Below, one piece after another: positions 21,423 through 31,710 of a stretch of 64,000 bases of DNA. Each line of letters begins with the position of its first letter. Position 1 is the stretch's first letter. Under the pieces are notes generated by a model. It made no database searches and had not been told where the DNA came from. It was given only the letters and a program-made list of their open reading frames with translations. The stretch lies in the NCBI RefSeq assembly GCF_900188155.1, contig NZ_FZOG01000001.1, forward strand, positions 656,935 to 720,934, given 5' to 3'. The translations under genes and the position numbers were made by a program. This DNA comes from Pseudomonas segetis (GTDB taxonomy: Bacteria; Pseudomonadota; Gammaproteobacteria; Pseudomonadales; Pseudomonadaceae).

Positions 21423-21680
21423 CCTTGAAACCGGTCACGAGCGACTATGGTGCAAGCGACACGCGGAAATAGCCGTTGAAGGGTCAGCGCAGCGAGTCGA
21501 AGAATGTGAAAAAGCGACCGATGTTGCACTTCGTCATAGCGAACTAAATGAGCACTTGATTCGCCCTGCCAGTCCTTCGGGGGGCAGCAAGGGTTGCCCA
21601 GCTGAAGTTCGTCCAGCCTGAAGTCAGTGCGGATTATTTAGCGCCCTGATCTCTGGCTCAGTAGTTTTTCAGAGGTTCCC
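21423..21680. repeat. dispersed non-coding element, copy 1
   Basis: This stretch between psrA and the L,D-transpeptidase gene is a diverged copy of the element at 52042-52308. Shared blocks occur in the same order: GAGCGAC near the left end, GTGAAAAAGCGACCG/GCGAAAAAGCGACCG, ATGAGCA(C/T)TTGATTCGC, CTGAAGTTCG and the right end GTTTTTCAGAGGTTCC. Its left end is degenerate (CCCTTGAAACC versus the canonical CCTCTGAACAA). It has no ORF of note. I read it as an old MITE or insertion-sequence remnant. The gene-free gap here is 310 bases and this element fills most of it. Confidence 0.75.
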
Positions 21681-21720
21681 GGGTGGGCTTGGCGGGGCTG
21701 ATCCGCTAAGCTAGCTGCCC

Positions 21721-22245
21721 ATGGCTACTCTTGATTTCATACATATCTCTATTGCCGATCAGCGCCTCTATGGTTTTGCTGATGGACGACTGTTGCTGCG
21801 CCTGCCGGTATCAACCGCACTTAATGGTGTTGGCGAGCAAAACGGTTCCGGCTGTACGCCCCGTGGGCGACATCAGGTGCGCGCTAAAATCGGCGCTGGC
21901 CTGCCGTTGGCTGCTGTATTGCGCGGCCGCCGCTGGACCGGGGAGATTTGGTCGGCAGCGCTGGCCGAAGCGTTTCCTGGGCGAGACTGGATACTGACCC
22001 GGATTCTCTGGCTCAGTGGCTGTGAGCCCGGACGCAATCGCATGGGCAATGTCGATACCTTCCGCCGCTATATTTACCTGCATGGCACGCCGGATACCGA
22101 GCCGATGGGAAAGCCGCTTTCCCATGGCTGCATTCGTTTGCGCAACGTCGACATTGAGCAACTGTTCCCGCAAGTGCCGGTCAACTGCGCGCTGGTGATA
22201 GATGAAGCACCGTGCCCTGACTGGGCCGCTATACCTCTTGATTAA
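21721..22245 (+). CDS. L,D-transpeptidase (YkuD domain)
   Basis: A 174-residue YkuD-domain protein. The catalytic motif is intact: HGTPD followed by SHGCIRLRN with nucleophile Cys137. These enzymes form 3-3 peptidoglycan cross-links or attach proteins to diaminopimelate. No obvious signal peptide is present at the N-terminus (MATLDFIHISIADQRLYGF), as in several short Pseudomonas homologues, so localisation is uncertain. nagZ starts only 9 bases after its stop, making a likely cell-wall operon of ldt-nagZ-MTI phosphorylase. Confidence 0.88.
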   Translation: MATLDFIHISIADQRLYGFADGRLLLRLPVSTALNGVGEQNGSGCTPRGRHQVRAKIGAGLPLAAVLRGRRWTGEIWSAALAEAFPGRDWILTRILWLSGCEPGRNRMGNVDTFRRYIYLHGTPDTEPMGKPLSHGCIRLRNVDIEQLFPQVPVNCALVIDEAPCPDWAAIPLD

Positions 22246-22254
22246 GGATTTCTT

Positions 22255-24013
<1,759 letters not shown>

Positions 24014-24104
24014 TTCGGGTAAAGGGTGGGCGCGCTTGGCGTTGCACACCCTGTCGAGTTGCCTGCCTGGTTAGTGCTAATCAAGCCCTGCGGTATTATC
24101 CGAC

Positions 24105-24572
24105 CTAGAACTTTGGCCCGGATTTGGTGTTATTGCCCTTGGCCATGCGGTCGTAGAGCACTACATTCACCGTCGCCGCGAGATTCATGCAGCCTTGAGT
24201 AGGGATGTACACCACATCTTCGCACCAGGCGCGAATTTCCTTGCTGAGCGAGCCGTCTTCCGGGCCAAAGATATAGATCGCGCGGTCAGGATGGGTGTAT
24301 TCCGGCAAGGCGTGGGCGCCATCAACCAACTCCACGGCCACGGGCGTGCACCCCAGCGGAATGATCTTCTGCAGGTCGTCGATATTGATCAATGGAATAT
24401 CAAGATGCACGCGCTTGGTGTCGGTGACAAAGTCCTTGGCGCGGTCATAGCGGGTGCCGGTATAAAACACGCTGCTGACACTGTAGCAACCTGCAGCCCG
24501 CATGATAGAGCCTACGTTGTCGGGTGACTTCGGGTTGACCAAGCCAATGCAACTGTATCGTTTGTTCGCCAC
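24105..24572 (-). CDS. SPOUT/TrmH-family RNA methyltransferase
   Basis: A 155-residue SPOUT methyltransferase with the three TrmH motifs: PDNVGSIMRAAGC (motif 1), YIFGPEDGSLS (motif 2) and PTQGCMNLAATVNVVLYDR (motif 3, the knotted AdoMet site). It would 2'-O-methylate a tRNA or rRNA ribose. It is shorter than TrmL or TrmJ, consisting of the catalytic domain only. The target nucleotide cannot be told from sequence. The HNH nuclease gene lies 56 bases upstream on the same strand. Confidence 0.88.
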   Translation of the reverse strand: MANKRYSCIGLVNPKSPDNVGSIMRAAGCYSVSSVFYTGTRYDRAKDFVTDTKRVHLDIPLINIDDLQKIIPLGCTPVAVELVDGAHALPEYTHPDRAIYIFGPEDGSLSKEIRAWCEDVVYIPTQGCMNLAATVNVVLYDRMAKGNNTKSGPKF

Positions 24573-24628
24573 GGCCTGTGCCCTTTGCGCAAAAGGCGCT
24601 GATTATACGTGCAGTTGCGCGCCGGTGA

Positions 24629-25000
24629 TTACTCTTTGCTTTTAAGCAGCGCCGCCAGGTCGGCAAATGGGTTGTGGGTGACCTGGGCTTTTTTCGGCGA
24701 GCCGGTCGATGACTCAGAGAAGTATTGCTGGTCGGTGTAGCGCGAGTGTTCGTTGTCGTGGCAAAACAGGCAAAGCAGTTCCCAGTTGGAACCGTCCTGC
24801 GGGTTGTTGTCATGGTTGTGATCGCGGTGATGAACGGTCAGCTCGCTCAGGCGCTTGCCGGAGAACTCACGTGCGCAGCGACCACAGACGTGCGGATACA
24901 TCTTGAGTGCCTTGTCGCGATAGCCTTCTTCGCGGCTGCGCTGGGCGTCAGCAAGGATACGGTCTAGCTTGGCGGTGGCTGGTGGCTTTTGCGAATTCAT
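24629..25000 (-). CDS. yajD: HNH nuclease family protein YajD
   Basis: A 123-residue YajD-type HNH protein. A treble-clef zinc site is visible: CGRC...then HHRDHNHDNNP and LCLFCHDNEH, giving two CxxC pairs and the HNH catalytic histidines. YajD is widely conserved in gammaproteobacteria but its DNA target is not established. A low-complexity C-terminal tail (GSPKKAQVTHNPFADLAALLKSKE) follows the domain. It is probably co-transcribed with the RNA methyltransferase gene. Confidence 0.88.
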   Translation of the reverse strand: MNSQKPPATAKLDRILADAQRSREEGYRDKALKMYPHVCGRCAREFSGKRLSELTVHHRDHNHDNNPQDGSNWELLCLFCHDNEHSRYTDQQYFSESSTGSPKKAQVTHNPFADLAALLKSKE

Positions 25001-25133
25001 GGAGGTTGTCCGAGTAAGTGACCTTGGCTGTCAGTTTAGCGCCAGTGTCGCTCAGCGAGAACTGTCTTGATAACCTGCCGTCCAATGTCAGGCAGAGGCG
25101 CTAAACTGAGGTCGGGGATTATTGGAGGTTGCT

Positions 25134-25481
25134 ATGCAAGGCATGAAACCCATTATCGGCGCTGTGGCGCTGAGTCTATGCGCCACGGCGGCGCCGGCGC
25201 TGGCACAGAATTACGGCACTCTCGGTTCCGGCAGTGGTTCGTCTGCAGGTGCACCGGGCAGCCCAACCCCACAGCCCTATGATCAACCGCGACTGCGTTC
25301 AACGCCAGGTGGTGCGCCAGCCAGTAGCCCACGCCTGCTTAACAATTCGGTTAACCAACCGATCCGCCAGCAAAGGCCAACCACCACCTTGAGCCCGGCG
25401 GACGAACCTATCCCCGAGCTTGAAGAGCAACTGCAGCGCAACCGCGAGGGGTTCAAGCAAGAGCAAAAGCCCGAACAGTAG
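25134..25481 (+). CDS. small secreted Pro/Ser-rich protein
   Basis: A 115-residue protein with a clear Sec signal peptide (MQGMKPIIGAVALSLCATAAPALAQN) and a mature part rich in Pro, Ser, Gly and Gln, likely disordered and periplasmic. The C-terminus is charged and helical (EPIPELEEQLQRNREGFKQEQKPEQ). GGAGG at 25124-25128 places translation at ATG 25134. I know of no function; similar short proteins occur in other Pseudomonas genomes. Confidence 0.72.
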   Translation: MQGMKPIIGAVALSLCATAAPALAQNYGTLGSGSGSSAGAPGSPTPQPYDQPRLRSTPGGAPASSPRLLNNSVNQPIRQQRPTTTLSPADEPIPELEEQLQRNREGFKQEQKPEQ

Positions 25482-25580
25482 GGTGGCTTACGCTTTTTTC
25501 AGTCACCGCTGGCCAGCGCGTTTAAGTACGTGCTTGCCCAGCTTCGCGTTGTCGCACCCTACGGAGTGGTTGCAACGCTC

Positions 25581-26054
25581 TCAAAGCTGCTGTTCCACAA
25601 GTTGACCGTCCACCATGCGCAAGCGCTTGGACATGGCCACGGCAATCGCTCGGACGAGTTTGGCGGCGGCCTTTGGCGATTCGTTGATCATTTTTTCCAG
25701 CGAGTCCCGTGATAGAACCACTAAGGTGCAGTCACTCACCGCCACGCAACTGGCTGAGCGGCGCTCGCCGTCGAGCACTGCCATTTCACCGAAGGCGCGC
25801 CCCTTGCGCAGCTTGGCGATTTCAACAGTGTCGCCGTTTGAATTGGTCTTGCAGACCGATACGGCGCCGAAATGAATGACGCACATAAAGGTGCCAGCCT
25901 CACCTTCGCTGCATATCAATTGTTCAGGCTCATACTTGCTGATGCTGAAATAGCCCGCCGCCGCCAGGACATCGGCAGGGTGCAAGCTATTGAACAGGCC
26001 GCTGTCGAGCAGCATGTCGCGTATTTCGTTGATCAGGTATGAGCGCTCAGTCAT
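25581..26054 (-). CDS. stand-alone cyclic-nucleotide-binding protein
   Basis: A 157-residue protein consisting only of a cNMP-binding (CAP_ED) domain. The phosphate-binding cassette is FGEMAVLDGERRSASCVA, with the conserved Glu and an Arg-Ser pair in place of the usual Arg-(S/T/A)A. There is no C-terminal helix-turn-helix, so it is not a CRP-type transcription factor. It may sense cAMP or c-di-GMP and act through protein contacts. The gene is monocistronic and convergent with the small secreted protein gene. Confidence 0.85.
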   Translation of the reverse strand: MTERSYLINEIRDMLLDSGLFNSLHPADVLAAAGYFSISKYEPEQLICSEGEAGTFMCVIHFGAVSVCKTNSNGDTVEIAKLRKGRAFGEMAVLDGERRSASCVAVSDCTLVVLSRDSLEKMINESPKAAAKLVRAIAVAMSKRLRMVDGQLVEQQL

Positions 26055-26158
26055 CGTCTTTCAAGGCCGTTTCCAGGTGGCTCAAGCATGCCAGTCCTGG
26101 CGTGGTCAAAGTTGTGAACGCCCGCACAGGCGGGTGCTCACAAGATATCTTGAGGCCG

Positions 26159-28189
26159 CTAGCCAAGCTGCAGAACCTTGAAGATAAAGGCGTATTCCAG
26201 GGCAACGTCCTTGAGCGCCTGGTAGCGACCACTCATGCCGCCATGGCCCGCATCCAGCTCGGTCTTGAGCAACAATAGGTTCTGGTCGGTTTTGCTGGCC
26301 CGCAGCTTGGCCACCCATTTAGCTGCTTCCCAATATTGAACTCGACTGTCGTTGTAGCCGGCCACCACCAACATGGCCGGATAGGCTTGGGCGCTGACGT
26401 TCTCATAAGGCGCGTAGGCCTTGATGGTGGCATGCACCTCGGGTTGGTTCGGGTCGCCCCATTCATCGTATTCGGTGACAGTGAGCGGCAGGTCCGGGTT
26501 GAGCATGGTGTTGAGCACATCGACGAAAGGCACTTCAGCAATGGCAGCGGCGAACAGATCCGGGCGCTGGTTAAGCACCGCGCCCATCAACAAGCCCCCG
26601 GCACTGCCGCCGCTGATGACCAGTTGTTCGCGGCGGGTGTAACCGGTTGCGCACAGGTGTTCGGCGCAGGCGATAAAGTCATCGAAGCTGTTGTGCTTGT
26701 GCTCCAGTTTACCTGCGCGGTACCAGGCTTCGCCCAACTCACCACCGCCGCGTACATGGGCGATGGCAAATACCACACCGCGATCAAGCAAGCTCAGGCG
26801 TGCGTGGGAGAACCATGGGTCGAGGCATTCGCCATAGGCGCCATAACCATAGAGGTAAAGCGGGCAGGGCGTGCCGATCAAGTCTTTGCGTGCGACCAGG
26901 CTAATCGGGATTTGCTGGCCATCTGCTGCCGTTGCCCAGACCCTTTGGCTGACATAGGCATCGGCATCAAACGGGCCTTCGACCGGCGTTTCCTTGAGCA
27001 CCTGCTGCGCACCCGTGGCCAGGTTCAGCTGGCGAACCTGGGCGGGGCGATTGAGCGCCTCGTAGCGCAGGCGCATGTTGTCGCTCTCGAACTCCAGCGC
27101 ATCCTGCACATAGAGGCTGTAGGCCGCATCCGGCAGGCTGACGCGATAGCTCGGCAAGCCGGTGGGTGTTACTTCAATGATCGGCAAGCCGCCCTCACGC
27201 AGGCTTAGCAGCAATGCATTGGCATTGAGCGTCATGCCGTCGATCATCACCTGGTCGTCATGGGCGCGCAGTTCAATCCAGTGATCACGGGTGAAGGCAT
27301 GCTCGGGCGCGCGGTACAGCGCAAAGTTGATACCGCTCTGGTTACTGCGAATAAACCATTGCCATTCGCCATTGTGCAGGCCGTGATCAACGTCGTATTC
27401 GTGATCCTCCTGGCGTGGGGCCACGCAGCTGAAGGCTTGCCCGGGCGTCTCGGCATCCAGAACCCAGGCTTCGCTGGTGGTCTTGCTGCCCAGCATCAGG
27501 ATCAGCTTGCGTTCCGATGAGGCGCGGTAGCAGTGCATAAAGAAACGCCCATCGGGCTCATGAAACACCAACTCGGCCTTGTCGCTGCCCAGGCTGGTGC
27601 GGTAAAGCTTATGCGGGCGATGGGTTTCATCGAGTTCGACAAAGAACAGCGTTTGGCTGTCGTTGGCCCAGACCATGCTGCCATCGCAATCTTCAAAAGC
27701 CAGGGTCTGGACGCTGTTATCGCTGAGTTGCTTGACATGCAGCTGGTAAATTTCTTCGCCGCTGGTATCGGTGCTGTAAGCCAGGCGCTGATGATCAGGA
27801 CTGATGCTAAAGGCGCCGAGGGAAAAGAATCCGCCGTCGGCCAGTTCGTTTGGGTCGAGCAGCAATTGCTCGCTGCTTTCATCGACAGTGTGGGAGCCAT
27901 CTGCCGGGCGTTTGCAGCGGTAGTGGCGCGGGTATTCATCACCGGCGGTGGTGCGCTGGTAGTACAAATAAGGCCCCCAGGGCGAGGGCAGCGACAGGTC
28001 GGTCTCGCGGATGCGGCCTTTAATCTCCTGGAAAAGGTGCTCACGCAGGTCGGCCTGATCGCTCAGTTGCGCTTCGAGGTAGTCATTCTCGGCCCGTAGA
28101 TACTGGAGAACATCTTCACTGTCGCGATTTTCCAGCCAGCGATAGGGATCGCTGCCAGCCTCACTGCGGGCGATAGGGGCGTTGGCCAT
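26159..28189 (-). CDS. S9 family peptidase (oligopeptidase B type)
   Basis: A 676-residue prolyl-oligopeptidase-family serine peptidase. An N-terminal seven-bladed propeller (about 70-400) gates the C-terminal alpha/beta-hydrolase domain. The catalytic triad is Ser in ISGGSAGGLLMG, Asp in AGYNDSRVQYWE and His in DAGHGGMSGRY. Overall form fits oligopeptidase B, which cuts short peptides after Arg or Lys; no signal peptide is seen, so it should be cytoplasmic. Corresponds by order to PA1304 in P. aeruginosa. Confidence 0.92.
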   Translation of the reverse strand: MANAPIARSEAGSDPYRWLENRDSEDVLQYLRAENDYLEAQLSDQADLREHLFQEIKGRIRETDLSLPSPWGPYLYYQRTTAGDEYPRHYRCKRPADGSHTVDESSEQLLLDPNELADGGFFSLGAFSISPDHQRLAYSTDTSGEEIYQLHVKQLSDNSVQTLAFEDCDGSMVWANDSQTLFFVELDETHRPHKLYRTSLGSDKAELVFHEPDGRFFMHCYRASSERKLILMLGSKTTSEAWVLDAETPGQAFSCVAPRQEDHEYDVDHGLHNGEWQWFIRSNQSGINFALYRAPEHAFTRDHWIELRAHDDQVMIDGMTLNANALLLSLREGGLPIIEVTPTGLPSYRVSLPDAAYSLYVQDALEFESDNMRLRYEALNRPAQVRQLNLATGAQQVLKETPVEGPFDADAYVSQRVWATAADGQQIPISLVARKDLIGTPCPLYLYGYGAYGECLDPWFSHARLSLLDRGVVFAIAHVRGGGELGEAWYRAGKLEHKHNSFDDFIACAEHLCATGYTRREQLVISGGSAGGLLMGAVLNQRPDLFAAAIAEVPFVDVLNTMLNPDLPLTVTEYDEWGDPNQPEVHATIKAYAPYENVSAQAYPAMLVVAGYNDSRVQYWEAAKWVAKLRASKTDQNLLLLKTELDAGHGGMSGRYQALKDVALEYAFIFKVLQLG

Positions 28190-28302
28190 GGGATTACTCC
28201 GGAATCATTGAGTACCGACGGCAGGGGCGCCGTTGGGCGTAAAAGTCGTTATCATAAGGGCCACCATACATGCCCGCCATCTTGCCAGGGATTTGCCACC
28301 TT

Positions 28303-28776
28303 ATGTTTGAGAACGAAAACCTACTCGCATGGGCCGTCTACGCCGTTGCCGCGTTGGGCTGCCTACTGGTTTGGTTCCGTTTAACCCGCTGGATGTGGCG
28401 TTACGTGCGCGAACCTTTGCGGGTTCTGGTCGCGGTCTTGTTATTCAGCCCGACCATTGTCGACCCGGGTAAGGAGCTGTTTGCCCCGGCTATCGCGGTT
28501 AGTGCCCTGGATATTTTATTCAAGGTGGGTAATAACCTCTGGCGTGCAGTGGCTGATCTGGCCCTTTACGGCATGATTGCCTTTGCCGCCTACCTGGTTT
28601 TCGTGGCCATTCGCTGGCCAATCGAGCGTTGGTGGAAAGAACGTCGCCAGGCCAGGCTGGAGCCTGAAGAGGAGCAAGACCCACGCACCCTGCGTGAAAT
28701 CATGGATGATGGCGATGCCGAGCCCACCTATGCCCAGCATGACCGCCACGGCATGCGTGTAGAGCCAAGGCTCTAG
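28303..28776 (+). CDS. inner-membrane protein of unknown function (PA1305-like)
   Basis: A 157-residue protein with about three hydrophobic segments (about residues 7-25, 38-55 and 88-107) and a charged cytoplasmic tail with KERRQARLEPEEEQDPRTLREIMDDGD. ATG 28303 is favoured because it opens the first membrane helix region; the frame extends 11 codons upstream. It matches a Pseudomonas-conserved hypothetical found beside the oligopeptidase. No functional motif. Confidence 0.75.
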   Translation: MFENENLLAWAVYAVAALGCLLVWFRLTRWMWRYVREPLRVLVAVLLFSPTIVDPGKELFAPAIAVSALDILFKVGNNLWRAVADLALYGMIAFAAYLVFVAIRWPIERWWKERRQARLEPEEEQDPRTLREIMDDGDAEPTYAQHDRHGMRVEPRL

Positions 28777-28780
28777 CCTT

Positions 28781-28824
28781 GATCAAGCCGCTTGCCCGCA
28801 GCACCGGCAAGTGGCTTGATTTTC
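28781..28824 (+). terminator. intrinsic terminator
   Basis: The stem TCAAGCCGCTTGCC (28783-28796) pairs with GGCAAGTGGCTTGA (28806-28819) with one G-U pair and a 9-base loop, followed by TTTTCTTG. It starts a few bases after the stop codon of the membrane protein gene. Confidence 0.88.
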
Positions 28825-29024
28825 TTGCTTTTGCTGGCAACTGAGTGCGACTGGCAAAGCTTACCCCGCCGAACAAAAACTATCGCAACCTGCATATGGC
28901 GGGCGACTGCCGGGTAGCGCCTGGGCTAATCTTGTGCAAACGCACTTTGCGCAATGGCAAGGCGCTGAGAAATCCCTGAAAACCATAGTGCGTCCAGGTT
29001 ACTACAGCGGTTGGAGAAAACAGG

Positions 29025-29801
29025 ATGTGTGAACTGTTGGGCATGAGTGCCAACGTGCCGACTGATATTGTTTTTAGCTTTACCGGGCTGATGCAGCGCG
29101 GTGGCAGTACCGGCCCGCACCGCGATGGCTGGGGGATAGGTTTTTATGAAGGGCGCGGTCTGCGCTTGTTCCAAGACCCCAGCGCCAGTTATGAGTCGGA
29201 AGTGGCAAAGTTGGTGCAGCGCTACCCGATCAAGAGCGAAGTGGTGATCGGGCATATTCGCCAAGCCAATGTTGGCCGGGTCTGCCTGGCCAATACTCAT
29301 CCCTTCGTACGCGAAATGTGGGGGCGTAGCTGGTGTTTTGCCCACAATGGCCAGTTGGCGGACTTTGCTCCCGAACTGGGCTTCTACCAGCCCATTGGCG
29401 ATACGGACAGTGAAGCGGCCTTTTGCGATTTGCTCAACCGGCTACGGGCTGAGTTTTCCTGTGCGGTTGAGGTCGAGCAAATGTTGCCGACCTTGGTTCA
29501 GGCCTGTGCCGCCTACCGGCGAAAGGGCGTTTTCAATTGCCTGCTCAGTAATGGCGATTGGCTATTTAGCTTTTGTTCAAGCAAGCTAGCCCATATCACC
29601 CGTCGCGCACCTTTCGGGCCGGCACAGTTGACGGATGTTGATGTGCAGGTCGATTTTCAGTCAGAAACCACGCCCAATGACATAGTCACAGTGCTGGCAA
29701 CGGCGCCATTGACCAATAACGAGAGCTGGAATTTGTACCAGCCAGGAGAGTGGCGTTTGTGGCGCGCGGGGGAATGTATCGCACAAGGCCTGGCGGATTA
29801 A
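29025..29801 (+). CDS. class II glutamine amidotransferase (YafJ-like)
   Basis: A 258-residue protein with an N-terminal-nucleophile glutaminase domain. The start MCELLGMSAN gives Cys2 as the nucleophile after Met removal. HRDGWGIGFY, the HIRQANVGRV loop, AHNGQL and the GDTDSEAAF segment are typical of the YafJ/Gn-AT_II group. No second synthase domain is present, so the acceptor reaction is unknown. The DUF2937 gene follows after 24 bases and is probably co-transcribed. Confidence 0.9.
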   Translation: MCELLGMSANVPTDIVFSFTGLMQRGGSTGPHRDGWGIGFYEGRGLRLFQDPSASYESEVAKLVQRYPIKSEVVIGHIRQANVGRVCLANTHPFVREMWGRSWCFAHNGQLADFAPELGFYQPIGDTDSEAAFCDLLNRLRAEFSCAVEVEQMLPTLVQACAAYRRKGVFNCLLSNGDWLFSFCSSKLAHITRRAPFGPAQLTDVDVQVDFQSETTPNDIVTVLATAPLTNNESWNLYQPGEWRLWRAGECIAQGLAD

Positions 29802-29825
29802 CCAGGAATAAAGGGGAGGGGGCGG

Positions 29826-30350
29826 ATGTTTAAAAGCTATCTACGCTTGGCGCTGTTTGCTTTGGGCTTGCTGGTCGGTGTGCAGGTGCCTGGCTATATC
29901 GACGATTACAGCAAGCGTGTCGATGCGCACCTGCAGGAGTCCGAGCAAAGCCTGCAAGGCTTCCGTGACACTGCAAAACGCTTTTTCAAGGGCGATATGC
30001 TTGCCTTGGTGGCGCATTATCAGGCCAGTGATGATCCGGTGATGCAAAGCGATGCAAAGAGCGTCAATACCCTGGTGATGCGTTCGGACTGGCTTAAGGC
30101 TGAATCCAAAGCCATGCATGGCCCCTGGTATCAGCAGGTTTGGCATCTGGCTACCGCTGCCGATTCCGAGTTGCTCAGGGAAACCTACGCGGCCTATAGC
30201 TTCCAGGTGTTACTGGTGCCCGAGGCGATTGCCTGGGGAATTGTCTGCGCCTTGTTGCTGGCGTTGCTGGTCGAACTGTTGCTGGTGACCATTGTACAAC
30301 TGCTTGGCGGTGGCCAGGATCGTCGCGTGCGTGACCGTCATTGGCGATAA
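29826..30350 (+). CDS. DUF2937 family membrane protein
   Basis: A 174-residue protein with an N-terminal membrane helix (about 5-25), a soluble helical segment likely periplasmic, and a C-terminal membrane region (about 120-155). This two-ended topology and the segment DDYSKRVDAHLQESEQSLQGF fit DUF2937. AAAGGGGAGG lies just upstream of ATG 29826. Function unknown; linkage to the glutamine amidotransferase gene is seen here but may not be functional. Confidence 0.82.
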   Translation: MFKSYLRLALFALGLLVGVQVPGYIDDYSKRVDAHLQESEQSLQGFRDTAKRFFKGDMLALVAHYQASDDPVMQSDAKSVNTLVMRSDWLKAESKAMHGPWYQQVWHLATAADSELLRETYAAYSFQVLLVPEAIAWGIVCALLLALLVELLLVTIVQLLGGGQDRRVRDRHWR

Positions 30351-30364
30351 GCATGCTCAAGCGC

Positions 30365-30386
30365 TGCCGCAGGTGAGCCTGCGGCA
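30365..30386. terminator. hairpin terminator between convergent genes
   Basis: A perfect 9-bp stem TGCCGCAGG (30365-30373) with CCTGCGGCA (30378-30386) and a TGAG loop, followed by TTTGCTTATTT on the plus strand. It closes the DUF2937 transcript; the leftward-coded VWA gene ends six bases beyond. Confidence 0.75.
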
Positions 30387-30391
30387 TTTGC

Positions 30392-31570
30392 TTATTTGGA
30401 CAGCAACTTCATGCCGTCTTCTAGGCCTTGCAAGGTCAAGGGATACATCTTGTCCTCGACCAGTTCACGAATGATGTTGGTCGAGGCGGTGTAGCCCCAG
30501 GTGTCTTTGGGGTAGGGGTTGATCCAGATGAGTTTCTTGTATTTCTCCATGAAGCGCTTGATCCACAGATAACCTGGTTCTTCGTTCCAGTGCTCGACGC
30601 TGCCACCGGCCTGGGTGATTTCATAGGGCGCCATGGCCGCATCCCCGACAAATACGACTTTGTAATCAGCGCCATACTTGTGCAGCAGGTCCTGGGTGGA
30701 GAAACGCTCGGAGGTGCGGCGCAGGTTGTTCTTCCACACCGACTCATAAATGCAGTTGTGAAAGTAGAAGTACTCCATGTGCTTGAACTCGGTCTTGCAC
30801 GCGGAAAATAGCTCTTCACAAACCTTGACGTGGGCGTCCATCGAGCCGCCGATGTCGAACAGGATCAGCAGTTTGACCGTGTTGCGTCGCTCCGGTCGCA
30901 TGCGGATGTTGAGCAGGCCTGCATCCTTGGCGGTATGGTCGATGGTGCCATCGAGATCCAGCTCATCTTCGGCGCCCTGGCGGGCAAACTTGCGCAGGCG
31001 GCGTAGTGCAACCTTGATGTTGCGCGTGCCCAGTTCAACCTGGTCGTCTAGGTTCTTATAGTCGCGCTGGTCCCACACTTTCACGGCTTTACCCTGGCGC
31101 TTGCCTGCATCTCCAACACGAATCCCTTCCGGGTTGAATCCGCCTGAACCGAAGGGGCTTGTGCCGCCCGTGCCAATCCACTTGTTACCGCCAGCGTGGC
31201 GCTCTTTCTGTTCTTCGAGGCGCTTTTTAAACTCTTCGATGAGTTTGTCCAGGCCGCCGAGGGATTCGATCTTGGCGCGTTCTTCTTCGCTGAGCGAACG
31301 CTCGAATTCCTTGCGCAGCCATTCATCCGGGATCAGCGCTTCAATATGCTGGTTGAGGTTTTCCAGGCCATTGAAATAGGCGCCGAAGGCGCGGTCGAAC
31401 TTGTCGAAGTGGCGCTCGTCCTTAACCAGAATAGTGCGGGCGAGGTAATAGAACTCGTCCATGTCAGCGAACACCACGTTGTGTTTCAACGCGTTGATCA
31501 GGTCGAGCAACTCACGCACCGAGACCGGCACCTTGGCTGCACGCATTTCGTTGAATAGGTTAAGCAGCAT
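30392..31570 (-). CDS. VWA (CoxE-like) domain protein
   Basis: A 392-residue protein of the CoxE/VWA group. The N-terminal half is helical and charged; a Gly-rich loop (HAGGNKWIGTGGTSPFGSGGFNPEG) is near residue 140. The C-terminal half is a VWA fold, with FDIGGSMDAHV as a modified MIDAS (DxGxS instead of DxSxS). It lies downstream of a MoxR-type ATPase gene on the same strand. MoxR/VWA pairs act as chaperones that insert cofactors or assemble complexes; the client here is unknown. Confidence 0.88.
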   Translation of the reverse strand: MLLNLFNEMRAAKVPVSVRELLDLINALKHNVVFADMDEFYYLARTILVKDERHFDKFDRAFGAYFNGLENLNQHIEALIPDEWLRKEFERSLSEEERAKIESLGGLDKLIEEFKKRLEEQKERHAGGNKWIGTGGTSPFGSGGFNPEGIRVGDAGKRQGKAVKVWDQRDYKNLDDQVELGTRNIKVALRRLRKFARQGAEDELDLDGTIDHTAKDAGLLNIRMRPERRNTVKLLILFDIGGSMDAHVKVCEELFSACKTEFKHMEYFYFHNCIYESVWKNNLRRTSERFSTQDLLHKYGADYKVVFVGDAAMAPYEITQAGGSVEHWNEEPGYLWIKRFMEKYKKLIWINPYPKDTWGYTASTNIIRELVEDKMYPLTLQGLEDGMKLLSK

Positions 31571-31710
31571 GGCTGCACCCTCATGTGTAGGTTCGGATCG
31601 GGCTGCTGCGCTTCGGCCCTCGCAGGCAGGCTTGGCTGGACAGCGAGGACTCTCTACACGGGCTCTCGCCCGAGAGCGACCGGCCGAGCGGAGTCGCCAC
31701 GATCGGACAA

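Noticed and set aside
31571..31710. GC-rich dyads between MoxR and VWA genes as a possible small RNA
   Set aside because: Only short imperfect stems, no promoter-like sequence and no U-tract; most simply an operon spacer.
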